Numbered from the stretch's first letter, positions 1 through 12,200 are shown. The stretch: 64,000 nt of DNA from Luidia sarsii (GCA_949987565.1 OX465115.1:3057959-3121958), one strand, 5' to 3'. The notes: generated by a model from the sequence alone, not told the origin. Translations and numbers: made by a program.

Positions 1-309
1 ACACATAGGCTATAGGCCTGCACTGCATTGCACGGTGAAACATGTGGCACACGTATGATGTGGTACACGTGTGATGTATGATGTAGTGGCGGGGTATTCT
101 ACATGTACGGTAATCTGGATTCTTTTTGTCAAAATGCAGTGTAACATTCTAAAACGAAGCCAAAGACCTCGTGTTTTCAGGCCTTGTATGCAAGAAAGAA
201 GGAAGACCAAGCTGGAGCCTGGGCCTAAGCCTGGTTTTGGAAAATTAGGAAAAGGGTCTCAGATCCAGTTCCGTTTGATCACGTTGCGGACCGAACCAGG
301 GTCTCGTAC
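1..309. other. 3' flank of the SLC46 gene, no gene seen
   Basis: Contains degenerate sequence around 200-250 resembling the CCTGGGCCTAAGCCTGG end of the element at 2723-2970. No open frame continues the SLC46 C-terminus convincingly. Confidence 0.4.
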
Positions 310-3300
310 TTACATCACTAATACGGACGGTATTGCTGTCATGCCAGCCATCAGTTGAAATACGAACGCAGGGTTGCTTTTCAGAGTGGCGCTGTACACT
401 GACCCAAATAACACGGGACCCAGGCATGCAGCCATGCTCTCAATGGAGTTCGTCACTCCGAATAAACTCCCTGGTTGGAAAAGATAGACAAAAATAATGC
501 ACAGTTGCTTTCGTCACTTCTGATGACATGTTCAAAATGCAGACTTCTAAAGAGCGGTCTCGTTTGGGTCAACTTACCGTGTCTGGCCTCACCGACGAGC
601 TTGGAGACTCTTGACGTCAGTGCTGCGCCGGGTATGAACCGAAATGCACCGAAAACAGTGACTGGATAAGAAACAAACCCGATACTGTGTTATTGATGTC
701 GGGGAAGAAAATGGATGGATTTATGTTGTGTCATTGAGACTTTTGTGGGGTGGGGTCGTGGTCGGGTTTTGGGCTCTCTGCCTCCTCAGGGCGCTATATA
801 CAGCACCTTTTTTTCTCCAGGCCATTATTTTTTTTTTACGAAACGAGGGCTTAGGTTCGGGCTTTGACTTTGGCTTCATCTCCCCCCCCCACGCCGCGTT
901 GAAATGTCAGGTTCTGAATACTTTCCAGTGATCGAATTATCTGCACTGCACGTGCCTGAGCCTGAGCCTGAGTCCCTTTCCGAATTGGCAACGGCTTTGA
1001 ATTACACGGAGGTCTACGGCAGGCAGGCGGGTGGATTTCACAGAACCCTTTATACGATGCACCGGATTACTGATCTTACCATGGATCGTTCCCACGGTCT
1101 CTGTGCACCGTCCATCGTCTTGCGATTGGTCGTAAGCTACGAGCTTGATGGAATGGGCAACAGCTAGGCTACAATCATGTACTAAGATCTGGCGGTCGAG
1201 TGAGTGTGTTTTCAGACGCTTTGGTGCCACCGAAATCATGCCAAAACACTTTATGATGAGAGCTTCTTCTAACATAACGAGTATAATTATCACCCGATCT
1301 TCCGGGTTCTCCCCGAAATACAGGTATACATCATACCGGTACCTAGTCAATAGCAGCACACTGAGTCTTGCCCACGCCTCATCGGACGAACCGGCCTTGC
1401 AATCCTTTTGCAATAAAATTAATGTGTCCATACCCTCCTTTAAAACACCGTAAAACCAACAAGATATATTGCGGGTATTGCCGAGCTACAGCGAATCTTA
1501 CCCAGGAAGAGTTGGCCATTCGTCCGTGCGTAAGCCGGTATGATAGAACTGATGCACACGGAGAGGAAGCCGAGCTGCACCAGCGGGTAGTCGTCCAGCC
1601 ATCTCCTTAGGAAGGCAGCCGTGATACTCTGACCTATAGCCGGTACAAGAGGTGATAGAGCGGGCCTTTAACTCACCTTTAACTCCTCTACACGCTGAAA
1701 CAAATACCGACCTTCCCTAGCTCCTACATCGCACAGGCTTTCAGCTCGTATAGTTTGTCATGCGAATTTCTTAAAGATGTATATAAATGGAGAAAAATGC
1801 TCATTGACTTCAAATAATGACCATAGATATAACGTGTTTGCGTCGAGGAGAATGTAATTCAATGAGGATTTGCCCTGCTCGACGTAATACCGTAGTCACT
1901 GAGCCACCCACGTACGGTTTTCATAAAGAGAGAAAATTCATGGGATTCTAGAGCCTCTATAGTTATCGAATTATGCGTTCCTGTACGTCGCCTTGATCTC
2001 GTGGTCAGGCCGTTGGAAGAGAACAGTGGTGGATTTCACAAAGCCTTACGCGTATACGAAGCATCACAACTCAACTTACGACCGTCACGGATAAACCCAT
2101 CGTATAAGTTTCAATACACCATATGGTTTCTGTGCGTCGCTCATTGTCTTGCGATTGATCGTAAGTTACGATGGGTTTGGTGGAATCGATTGCAGAACAC
2201 TTTGCCTCTCCAGTTTTCTTAATAATGATTTGCAACTCCAGTTTTAATAATGATTTGCAATTTCACCTCCCCTCCCCCGTCTCTGCACTGTCTGAGGCCT
2301 TTCTTGACTATAGTCACGTATACCCCGATGATTATGAGGTGTCGTTATATAACCATACCGATGACAACGCCGGTCAACTTGGTGGCGCCGAAGTAGCCGA
2401 TGAGACTGGGCGACCAGCAGAAGGGCGGCCCCAACACCACGATCTGCAGCATGGACATGAGGAACGCAGCCACGGCAACGTAGGCGAAGAAGGCGGCGGC
2501 GCTGATGATGACGTCCCAGTTCCAGGCCCGGCTGGTCGGGTCGCGGACGACGGCGAGGAGGTACTCGCCCGCCCGGGGGCGCCCTTGATCCGGCTGCTCG
2601 CCGTCACCGTCACCTTCACCGTCCCTGTCACCGTCCCTGTCACCCTTGACCTGCTGCAGAACCGCAGACGTATGGCCCGTTTACGTTATAATTACGAAAA
2701 TTTAATGAAGGCTCTAGGCCCATTTCCAAAGCCCGGCTTAGGCCCAGGCTTCGGCTTTGTCAAGTTGTTTCTTTCGTCCAGTTTTCAAACTACAAGGCTT
2801 GAAATGGGAGTCCTTTGGCTTCGTTAAAAAAAAATATAATGTTACAGGCCTACTGTAATTTTGAAAAAGAATCCAAAGCTTCAACTTCAACAAAGCACTC
2901 CCACCTGTGATTTCAGCTTTCGGGTAACATAGACGAAGCCGGAGCCGAAGCTTAAGCCGGGGTTTGGAAAAGACTTGCCTCACGGCTCGGTGGCCTCTGC
3001 CTTGCTTCGGTCACACTCTTACCCGTTATAATGTCAATAATTATAGCATCTATAGTTAAACAAGCGTTTGGCCCCAGTTTCTTGATGAATACTGTGTGTA
3101 CTCTTTACAAGTCCACACAATCTTCAATTTAGGCGTCAAACCGCCTGCCAACCTGTATTTTCAGGTTTTGTCAGACGGAGACGAAGGCATTGGCCAGGTA
3201 GAATTGGGATATCCCTTGACCCTGCTTTCAAGCTGGGTAAGTCAGGGGTCATGGAAAGACGTCAGACTCATGGTTAGCAATGCAACCCTTCCCGTTCTGG

Positions 3301-5378
3301 CACACGATTGTTTCGGTAATGTCAATGCGTAAAATACGTGACCCGGCACAGCGACACGAGGAATATCCCACCAAAACACTTTTCCAGTAAACAACGCCTG
3401 AAGTCAAAGTATCTTCTAATTTCGATTAAAAATCATTTTTTTTTCTTTTTTTTTCGGTAAGTTAATGTATTGGAGAATATTATGTCCAAAGGATTTTTCC
3501 GAAATCCGTCTCTAAATGTTGAAAAAACGAGGATTTCGGGGGAGTGTTTGTGTACTGTTTTCATGAAAATAAAGTTCCTGCTTTTTTGAATGGCCGCTTT
3601 CGATGAGTTAAACTGGTGCTGCTATATTGTGTCTGGTGCCAAATGAACGAGCGAAGTCCCCTTGTACTATTTACAACAAAGTTCGTACGGAAATAAATTT
3701 GATATCATTCGAAAGCTAATGGTATACTCTTTCACATAATTCGAAAATCTCAAAATCTCAAAAGTGGGGGTTATTCCTCATTATGGTGTGCCGGGTCACA
3801 TATTACACTATAGCTATGATTGATTATTACGGCGACTGGAATGGAGCTATTCTCGGATCATCATGTTGTACACGTGGAAGGCATGATGGGGTGTGTGAAA
3901 AAATAATGCTTACAAGTCCTGCCTGCTATCTTGTTATAATGTGCAGGAGAGTGGAGCATGATGAGTGGATCGACCACAGACACAAACATTGATATGCAAT
4001 AAAAATACTTATTGTGCCTTTACTTGATCAAAGCAAGCACAATCCGTCGACTTTCAGAAGAGACTTAAAGGCCAATACAACATTGGTAAAGGTCAAAAGA
4101 TTGCCACAGTTTGTGTGTTAAACCATTAAGTATCCCCCAAACCCTGCGAAGGTTTTAGCTCAAATGGTGATCTGAGAAAGTATAAAAAGGTAAAAAACCG
4201 TCACGGTTTCTGCACCGTTCTGTAGTGTAAGAAATAGTTTATGACTTGCGAGTAATCAACTTTGTCGATGTTTGAGTGAAGATTTCCAGGGAAGTACAGC
4301 ATCCCAGACCGTAAGATTTCAACATAAGGATTATAACATGGCCATCTACATGTATAAACTGTAAATCTTCTCAATGTTGTATTTGGCCTTTAATTTGATA
4401 TAGCTGCACCATTCAAATCAATTACGGAATTCAGTCGATAGTGAATCGAAGCAAAAGGAAGGGAAAAACACGAGGGCATAGTTTTTCCCATTTTTCCATT
4501 CTTGAACTGAGCGATAATTATAAAAGGAACTCGAATGTTGTTTAGCGTCAGTCGTGGAATTGAAATACCTGGGGCAAAAAATGAGATGATCTGTTGATCA
4601 TGAATTATGTTAGCCTTTCTAAAGGGGGAAAAACAAAACCTCTGATTACCTCGATGTCTGGGAAGAACAAGAAAACGAATGCCACGGTCGCAATGGAGAC
4701 GAGGACCAAGAAGACATAGGCGAGGGTCATGCCGACGCCCTCCGCCAAGTAACCAATGCCGATGTTAGCGACACCCTGGCCGGCCAGATTCCCCGTCTGC
4801 ACGATGAGGAAGGCCCTGGACCGACCCGCCTCCGACGTGGCGCTGCCCAGGTACACCAGCGCCACGGCCCCCTGCAGGAAGATGCTGCCGCCCAGCCCGA
4901 GGACCAGCATCGGCAGGACGAAGGTCCAGAAAGGGAGGCCCAGCCCCAGCAGGAGGGCGTACATGGCCAGGCCGGCGGCGAAGGCGGCCGACGGGAGCAT
5001 CGCCATCAGCCGGATGTCGGCCCGGCCCGAGTCCAGGCGGGACGAGGCGAACAGGCTGACCAGGGCGGACAGGAGGCCGCCCACCACGCTGCCCGCGACG
5101 GTGACTAGGATTGTCCGCGACTGGATCTCCTCCACCAGCGCCGTGGAGTTGCCGTCACCGGGCCCGGCGCCCCCTGCGCTTCCGGGGGCCTGCTCGCCGC
5201 AGGGGCCGGTCAGAGGGCCGCCGCCGCCCTCGCTGTGGCTCAGCTGCACGGTGACCAAGTGGTGGAGGGCCTCCATACCCAGCGGACCGAACGCCCCGAA
5301 TGGAATGCCACACAGAGTGTAGAAGACGGTCATCGTGGCTATGACTCGGTTAGTCTCACTTTTAGTGTCGTCCGCCAT
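310..5378 (-). CDS. SLC46-family (proton-coupled folate transporter-like) major facilitator transporter, 5 exons, 466 aa
   Basis: Exons on the minus strand are 5378-4650, 2653-2359, 1633-1502, 661-578 and 470-310. All junctions have GT/AG sites and phases agree (0, 1, 1, 1). The start is the ATG at 5378 (MADDTKSETNR), which has a purine at -3. Exon 1 supplies about six membrane segments with a long Gly-rich extracellular loop carrying an NST glycosylation site after the first. The motif YLGSATSEAGRSRAF after segment 4 is the family's cytoplasmic loop. Exon 2 adds an acidic/basic central loop and PFCWSPSLIGYFGA. Exon 4 carries the ALTSRVSKLV motif typical of SLC46 C-halves, and exon 5 carries GSLFGVTNSIESM and the last segment. 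Family members move folates, heme or muropeptides with protons across plasma or lysosomal membranes, and the substrate here cannot be told. The stop follows only about 19 hydrophobic residues of the last helix, and a donor-like GTAAGT overlaps it, so the C-terminus may extend beyond the window. Length fits the family (about 450-470 aa). Confidence 0.9.
2723..2970. mobile_element. Short inverted-repeat element (MITE-like) in SLC46 intron 1
   Basis: Ends are inverted copies: TTTCCAAAGCCCGGCTTAGG on the left and CTTAAGCCGGGGTTTGGAAA on the right. The inner flanks are also GAAGCC-rich and inverted. There is no coding capacity. Confidence 0.55.
2990..3190. repeat. Dispersed repeat, second copy at about 21640-21800
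   Basis: Both places share the order ACAATGTCA / ACAAAGCGTTTG-CCCC-AGTTTCTTG / AATACTCTGT / TTGTCAGACGGAGACGAAG, with moderate divergence. This is probably a transposon fragment. It lies in SLC46 intron 1 and, for the second copy, in the gene-free stretch after NIP7. Confidence 0.5.
3335..3802. mobile_element. MITE with GTGACCCGGCACA terminal inverted repeats (long copy)
   Basis: Left end ACGTGACCCGGCACA and right end TGTGCCGGGTCACAT are inverted repeats flanked by TA. The copy at 31492-31747 is the same element in opposite orientation with about 200 bp of the interior missing. Non-coding. Inserted in SLC46 intron 1. Confidence 0.8.
4065..4393. mobile_element. TTAA-flanked MITE, GGCCAATACAACATTGG subfamily
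   Basis: Starts TTAAAGGCCAATACAACATT and ends AATGTTGTATTTGGCCTTTAA, so it has terminal inverted repeats inside a TTAA duplication. The ends are related to, but distinct from, the CCCCTACACAACATTGG family repeated five times in the second half of the window. Confidence 0.75.
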
Positions 5379-5450
5379 GCCGACGGCAAAGCACTGATTT
5401 AGGCCTATACAAGTCAAAAGTCCCCGGCTATGTCACACCTCAGTTAATGA

Positions 5451-5596
5451 TTGAATCGCTTCTGACTGATTCCCCTCTCCGGCAAAGACTATATAGTTGA
5501 CTATTTGGGAAGGCTGGGGGCTGGATAGTTCAGATGGAAGAGCGCTTTTACGTTATAATCCAGATCGTCTCGGATTCAAGTCCCGGTCCAGTCAAC
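5451..5596 (+). mobile_element. tRNA-derived SINE, family 1, copy a
   Basis: Contains a tRNA-like A box (TAGTTCAGATGGAAGAGC) and B box (GGATTCAAGTCCC), preceded by a conserved 5' block AAAGACTA..AGTTGACTA-TTTGGGA. The same arrangement recurs at 18207-18344 and, inverted, at 41021-41170. The tRNA fold is degenerate and no CCA-ready acceptor stem is seen, so it is not called as a tRNA gene. Confidence 0.7.
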
Positions 5597-5921
5597 AGTA
5601 TTTTTCTTCTTCAATTTTTCAACTCACAATGAAGGTCGAACGTCTCGAGTACTCACAAATAATTATATCTGGTGTTTCTCCTGTGTTACCATTATACCTC
5701 TCGATCGGAATTGTGCACAAGATCATCCGCTGTACGACAGACATAGGTAATCATGCGCTACAGTTATAACCCGCAGAAAAATGTAATGACACGGATAATA
5801 ATATCGCCTCTTTATCGAGTGCTGTGTCTGAAATCGAATGGAACTGACCCGCAAAATCAGTGCTTAACAGTTGGCCTACTACCAGCATAAAAATTGCAAA
5901 TATTTATTTCGGCACCTGCAC

Positions 5922-6180
5922 GGGCCATTTCCACTGTTCCAAATAAACACCACTATAATTATTTGGATCGTGATTTGAATCGCATTCCAACTCCATTTGT
6001 GTTTGTGTGGACACATTATTATACGCGATCATTAGAGGGATTTGAAGAGCGATTTGGACGCCACTATGTATTAGTGAGACTTGTCCACATACATGTAACT
6101 GTAATCGCTGACGCGATGTGTGTGGAGAACGCTCCGGTTTTTTTTAATCCCACGATGCACCACTCGCTCTCTGATTGACA
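5922..6180. mobile_element. Truncated MITE of the GGGCCATTTCCACT family
   Basis: Begins GGGCCATTTCCACTGTTCC and continues with AAATAAAC-ATTATTTGGATCGTGATTTGAATCGC. It later matches the inverted interior of 18876-19315 (GCGATGTGTGTGG-GAACGCTC, CACGATGCA). The far end is not found. Confidence 0.65.
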
Positions 6181-6650
6181 GGAAGTAAAGTGTCGTGCCG
6201 ATGTTATAATAGCGAGCTTTCGTTTTACGCCACGGGAGAAATAGTACGATCGATATTCGAGCCGAACATAGATATGCGCATGCGCGACAACCCGCAGGTC
6301 CCCGTACCGTAATCTGGGACCGTTTATAGTGGGGAAATAGCGTCCGGTCCAGAACACAACGCAGAGCAGTCGGCTACTGCGTTATGTAACAGCTGACCAA
6401 ACCTGCGTGTGTAATTTGATACTCAGTGCAGGGCAGCGCTGTGCAGTGCCGTGCATGCAGTCCATAATTATATACCCTCATAATAAACAGAACGAAATAT
6501 TATTACAAACAGGACGGGAGCTTGGGTGCGGGAACGGTCGCGGACGGTGAAATCCCACGTACTGCTGCGCCAGGTCTTGCACAGGCTTAACAGTTGGGAA
6601 ATAATTAATTCATCAACTTCATTATCTTCGCTTGATATTATTCATGTCAT

Positions 6651-7293
6651 TGAATGTGGCTGACGTCACTGAATATGTTTGACGTCACTGCATGAATGCG
6701 GCTGGCGTCACTGAATGTGGCTGACCTCACTGAATGTGGCTGACGTCATGCGATGTGGCTGTCGTCACTGAATGTGACTGACGTCACTGAATGTGGCTGA
6801 CGTCATGCGATGTGGCTGTCGTCACTGAATGTGGCTCCGGTCACTGAATGTGGCTGACGTCACTGAATGTGGCTGTCGTCACTGAATGTGGCTGACGTCA
6901 CTGAATGTGGCTGACGTCACTGAATGTGGCTGTCACTGAATGTGGCTGTCGTCACTGAATGTGGCCGTCGATCGTCACTGAATGTGGCTGACGTCACTGA
7001 ATGTGGCTGACGTCACTGAATGTGGCTGTCGTCACTGAATGTGGCTGACGTCATGCTGTGCCTGACGTCACTGAATGTGGCTGGCGTCACGTACTGAATG
7101 TGGCTGACGTCACTGAATGTAGCTAGCTGTCGTCACTGAATGTGGCCGTCGATCGTCACTGAATGTGGCCGAAGTCAATGAATGTGGCTGTCGTCACTGA
7201 ATGTGGCTGGACGTTATGAATGTGGCTGACGTCACTGAATGTGGCTGTCGATCGTCACTGAATGTGGCTGATCGACGTCACTGAATGTAGCTA
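6651..7293. repeat. Minisatellite, ~19-bp unit containing the CRE palindrome TGACGTCA
   Basis: More than 30 imperfect copies of CTGACGTCACTGAATGTGG, with variants TGTCGTCA, TGGCGTCA and TCGATCGTCA. I count 14 exact TGACGTCA octamers, the consensus site for CREB/ATF bZIP factors. The flanks are unique sequence. Confidence 0.95.
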
Positions 7294-8060
7294 GTGTGAC
7301 CTCCATGCTTATAGTACGGTGTCATCAATCATGGAGGTAGAGGGAGGCATTAATTAACGGCACTATAACTCAGGTGTAGCGGTCAGGTGTATGCTCATAT
7401 CGAATTATCAGGCCTTGCAAAAACAAATTGTCTGCAGGAATCATTGCAGAACATGGCACCGTCTTGTTAATCTTCGGATTAAGAGGTTTATTTCCAAAAT
7501 AATCAATATTTATAATATAATTATACCAATCCCTTGCATGGGTCGGAATAAATTAATAATAGACACACACGTTTATTGGGGCCCCAGCGGATACATCCCT
7601 ATTATTCAGGAATTAAGATCCCTACATTTACAACAGTAATTCTTGGTAAATGTTTTTGACAGTTTTACTGTGATAAAGGACATAAAGTTTCAACTTGGCA
7701 CATCTACATTTTGATTGTTATTAGTGGTGTTGATCAGCGAGAATTCAAGTGGGGCATTATCTGCTGCAGATCTGTTGGGAACTGCTACCTTTTCAAATCA
7801 GTGCCCAAATTTCATGTAATTGCTTATTATAAGCAAGCACCGAAATCTGCTTAAGCACAAAATATGTCATGATTCATAGAGATCAGCCTTGAATTCTCTT
7901 TTCACGGCTTAATGACATTTTCATGGTTTAGATGTTCATAGTGTTAAGCCCGCATTGAATTCCATTCTCCCTGATGACACAAACATCATATTACAGTGTA
8001 TCCGTTAATGCAGCACGCTACCCGCCACTATACATACAAGAATCTGCAAGACGTACGGCC

Positions 8061-8355
8061 CCGACCAGCTCGGTGGTCCAGTGGTTTCAGACCTCTGCAC
8101 CACTAGAAAACAGGAGTTGCGGATTCGAATCCCACATGAGTTGCCTGTATCTTATCAACAGGCAATCGGCCAAAGCACTGAGCACACATGTACTTACATA
8201 GTGTCGATTAGGGCAAATCCTCATTGAATTATTACATGCTCCTGAACGGAGTTGCCACAAAATAAACATCATATTATTTATATATCTATAGATGAAACTG
8301 TAAAACAGCAAAACAACTCATAACGTTCTATTGACTTACAAGAATGTAACAGGAA
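8061..8355 (+). mobile_element. tRNA-derived SINE, family 2, full-length copy
   Basis: tRNA-like head with A box (AGCTCGGTGGTCCAGTGG) and B box (GGATTCGAATCCC). The body contains CAACAGGCAATCGGCCAAAGC and the tail AACGTTCTATTGACTTACA-AGAATGTAACAGG. The body and tail recur at 17064-17245, part of the body at 19970-20060, and a related head on the minus strand near 38980-39060. Confidence 0.75.
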
Positions 8356-8456
8356 ATACCAAATACTCATGAGTAGATTTGGGCAAGACCCCCCTCTATA
8401 TTTCAAAATACAATTTTTGCTGATCATCTCATCCATCCCATGGCCTGATGTGCAAC

Positions 8457-8926
8457 ACTGGACATATGGATATCTTGTACTGGATATCTTGTAAAGTGTA
8501 GTACTGGATATCTTATACAGTGCTGGATATCTTGTACAGTTTAGTACTGGATATCTTGTACAGTGTACTACTGGATATCTTGAACAGTTAAGTACTGGAT
8601 ATCTTGTACAGTGTACTACTGGATATCTTGAACAGTTAAGTACTGGATATCTTGTACAGTGTACTACTGGATATCTTCTACGGTGTACAACTGGATATCT
8701 TGAAAGGGTTTAGTACTGGATAACTTGTAAGGTTTAGTACTGGATATCTTGTAAGGTTTAGTACTGGATTTTTAGTACAGTTTTATTACTGGATATCTTG
8801 TACAGTGTACTACTGGATATCTTGTAAGGTTTAGTACTGGATATGTTGTAAGGTTTAGAACTGGACATCTTGTACAATTTAGTACTGGATATCTAGTACA
8901 ATTTAGTACTGGATTTCATGTACAGT
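8457..8926. repeat. Minisatellite, ~23-bp unit TACTGGATATCTTGTACAGT
   Basis: About 20 imperfect tandem copies. Most retain the palindromic GGATATCT core, and the inter-core spacer alternates between GTACAGT, AAGGTTTAG and similar forms. No coding potential. Confidence 0.93.
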
Positions 8927-9213
8927 AAGTGGGCCCACTCGAGAGACCAGTCCAGTATGATGCCGTTCCACATAATAAAAAATATCAAAGACATCAAAAA
9001 GTCATCAATTGAAGGATTTGTTGTCCTCAAAGTTCAGCCTCTAGTTCTCAACCTCTACGAGTGATAATAATTATGGAATAAGGGACAAATGGAAGGAGGA
9101 ACATTACTATATCCTGCTCTATCTCCTCCAACCCATTCTATCTATCATTGATTGATTGTTCAAACCGTGCGTGCACAGTTGTTGTTGTTTTTTGGCGGGG
9201 GGTATTTTCCGGC

Positions 9214-12200
9214 TCATGGTGCTTTCCCGCTCGCCTTCCCCGTCATGAACGCCAGGAAGTTCCTCTCCTCGAAGTCGGTCATGATCTTGTTGAGGGCGTA
9301 GATCTCCAGCCGCTGTCTCTGCTTGCTGGCGGCCGCCTGGTCCCGCTGGAGCTGCTGCTCCGTCCGGCGGGACTCCTCCCTCTGGACCTGCTGCTTCTTC
9401 TTGGCCTTCTGCTCCATGCCGGACAGCCGCTCCCGCACAGCCCGCTGACTCTGCAGTCAAGATAATCAACAGCGGGGATGAAACTCCAAATTTCCAAAAT
9501 ATCCGGAAAATCTAAAACCATCACAAATTACCGAATAAACGGAAACTCACACCTATTGAATGTGATTAAAGATTACCGGAGAAGCTGTACGCATATCATT
9601 GCACCACGCACAATATTGTGTATCTCGGCTGGCCTATTTTCCATGTGTAATCCGACCAAAATTTGCTGACCAAAAAAACGACCAAAAATTACAAAAAATC
9701 GTCCTTCTGCTTCAACCATTTCCAACGAAAAACTGTCCCGATCATGATGTCCTTCATTGTTACATGATCCGGAAAAACTGAAAAAACCCCAGAAAAACCG
9801 GGAAACATTTTCTGCCGCGCCAATAAATGGTGCAACTGCAAGTGAGCGCTTATGCGACCCAGTGATTCACGGCAGGGGTGCAGCTGGCGCCCATCAGTTT
9901 TCAGGGTTTTAACAGCTAAAACTGAGCAGTTTGCAAATCTTATCTAGTAGTACCCCGTTTTCCTGATGCCTATGACTAAGTCCTATTGGGGCGAGTGGGA
10001 GGGGGAGTTGGAGGAGGAGGGAGTTGTGGGAGGGGGAGATGGAGGAAGGGGGGAGTTAATTGGGATAGGCGGTAGGAGAGGGGACACTCACCCTTAAGTC
10101 CATCATGGAGGGGACGTAGTGGTACCTCTGCAGCATCTGGGGGGTGGGTGTCCCGGGCGGGGCACAGGGCAAGAGCAGGCCGCACTCCCTCAAGCTGCCC
10201 GACTGCCGGTCCGACAGGAAGACCCGGGTCACCCGAGGGCCCTCCTCCCTGTCCCGGACGGCGACCGCCACGCCCGGTCCGGCCACGCCCGCCGGGATCC
10301 GAGGCGACACCCGACTGGCGTAGATGACGGTGCTGGGTCCGGCGGGGACCAGGAGGGGGGTGCGCCGTTTGACGGCGCTCCCTATCGCCGTCGCCGTTCC
10401 GGACTGCTGCGGCTTGGGGGGCGAGAGCGCCGCCTTGGCAGGGAGCTTCTCCTCCCTGCCCGCGGCCGCCGGTTGTACCTGCTGCTGGAGGCTCCTGCCC
10501 GTCTCCGGGTCGAAGCGGTTGTAGCGCGAGCTGTAGATCTCCACCTTCTTGGTCTCCACGGCCACGGGCATGGCACTGAGCAGGCTGCCCAGGGAGTTCT
10601 CCGACGGGGACGGCTTCCGCAGCTGCGGGGGGTGCCTGTGGCCGCGGGACTTGCTGGACCGCGACGACCTCCGCTTCCTCCTCTTGCCCGACTTCTTCTT
10701 GCGGATCCTGGTCGGGCCCGAGCCATCTGGGGGGGGGGGGGAAGGGGACCGGGGGGGAGTGATGAGAAGGCACAGTGAGCAGTCTACAGATAGACTCGGA
10801 GAAATTAAGCGATCAGTGTGCCTGGCTGCATCGTCAGCTGCTATAGTGACCAGTGGCTGTCAGCACTGATCATTGCACAGTGGGTCATCAAGTGCAGGAA
10901 GACGATAGCTAAAAGTACAGCTTGTTCTCCAGGGCCCAGTTTCTACAGCTCAGTGATTGTCTGCCCAATTTGCCTGCTTGTGTTGCCCAAGCATTATGTA
11001 CTGTATACATTTTGTTTGCACGTTTGGGGAAAAAAATAAAGTCCTATTGGATGCAGTCTCACCTGAGGCAGATTTTCAGTGGACCTAAGCATCAGGTGAT
11101 AAGATTTATGTTGAGGCTTTCCCGAGCCAAATGCTCGTATAACCACCGCCAGGTATATGGTATATGTGCCATCTGGTAAGGGTATGGGAGACTGAGAAGG
11201 TAGACTAAGTTTTTGTTTGGTAAAAGGAATTTCGTAATTACCTGTCTGAGGGCAGATTTTTGTTCGGCAAAAGGAATTTTGTGATTACCTGTCTGTAAAG
11301 CTTGGCAGATTTTTGTAAGTAGAAGTTGCATAAGACTCTGGTCTTATATGAAAGTAAAAGTTGCTGCTCTTGCAAGGCCACTGGCCAAAGCACTGGCACT
11401 GAATCAGACCAAAATGTACAGGCAAGTGAGGAAACTTCATTGTGCGCTAATTATTCTTTAATTAAACATTCCCCATAACATTCGGTAAAAGGAATTACCT
11501 GTCTGATAAGCTTGGTGCATGTCAACGAGGGGTCCACTGGTCATCAAGACATCGGTGGCGCTGTGCCGGTTGCCCGGCAAAGTGGCAAGGGCCTGGAAGC
11601 CTGCTGGTGTTGGCATCACCCCCGTGCTCCTGCTCGGCTGCGCCGAGAGCCTGGCCGGGTGCTCGTAGGGGGGCAGAGAGGTCGACGGCTGGCGACCCGG
11701 GGCGCCCTGCTTCAGGGAGTCCTGCTTCAGGGTGGCCCGGGCCTTGGCGCTGAGCGCCAGCCTCTGCAGGGCCCTGAAGTTGGGGAAGGCGCTCCTCCGG
11801 GGCGAGGGGCACTGGGAGGCTCCCTCCGGAGAGGAGGAGGAGGCGGAGGAGGAGCTACCTCCGCCGAAGCTCTGCACCCCGAGGACCAGGGCCGACGAGA
11901 CAGCGGTGGCGGCGGCGGTGATGGTGGTGGAGGCAGCGGGCGACGAGCGGCAGCTGGGGCTGCTGGGGATCTCGGGCAGGGCGCAGGGACGCCTCACCGC
12001 CGCCCCCGGCCCCTCACCGGGCCCGGTCCTGCCGCTTGGCTTGGGCGAGGGGGCCGGCCGGGCGACCGAGGAGGAATCAGAAGAGGAGGCGGCAGCAGCG
12101 GAGGAGGCGAAGGAGGGGCCGTTCATCACCTCGTGCTGAGTGATGGCGGCCACTACCGCGGAGGCTGACAGGAGCGTGCTGGGAGCCATGCACACACTGC

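Larger units (their letters stand above)
5597..9213. other. Intergenic region between SLC46 and the unknown 558-aa gene
   Basis: No gene is supported here. It holds a MITE fragment (5922-6180), the CRE minisatellite (6651-7293), a SINE (8061-8355) and the GGATATC minisatellite (8457-8926). The end of a CACGGCTTAATGACATTTTC-type element lies near 7895-7955, related to the element at 29722-30152. 7300-7890 and 8930-9213 show nothing recognisable apart from the 3' UTR of the minus-strand gene. Confidence 0.5.

Noticed and set aside
2171..2827. Plus-strand open frame of 218 codons
   Set aside because: It is the antisense of SLC46 exon 2 (2653-2359). Its composition reflects the GC-rich coding exon opposite, and the minus strand has family motifs and correct splice phases.
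4756..5322. Plus-strand open frame of 188 codons
   Set aside because: Antisense shadow of SLC46 exon 1.
10119..10778. Plus-strand open frame of 219 codons, and overlapping minus frames 9976-10773 and 10382-10726
   Set aside because: Shadows of exon 2 of the unknown gene in GC-rich DNA. Only the 10726-10092 frame joins its neighbours in phase.
11512..12168. Plus-strand Gly-rich open frame of 218 codons
   Set aside because: Antisense of the first coding exon of the unknown gene. Low complexity.
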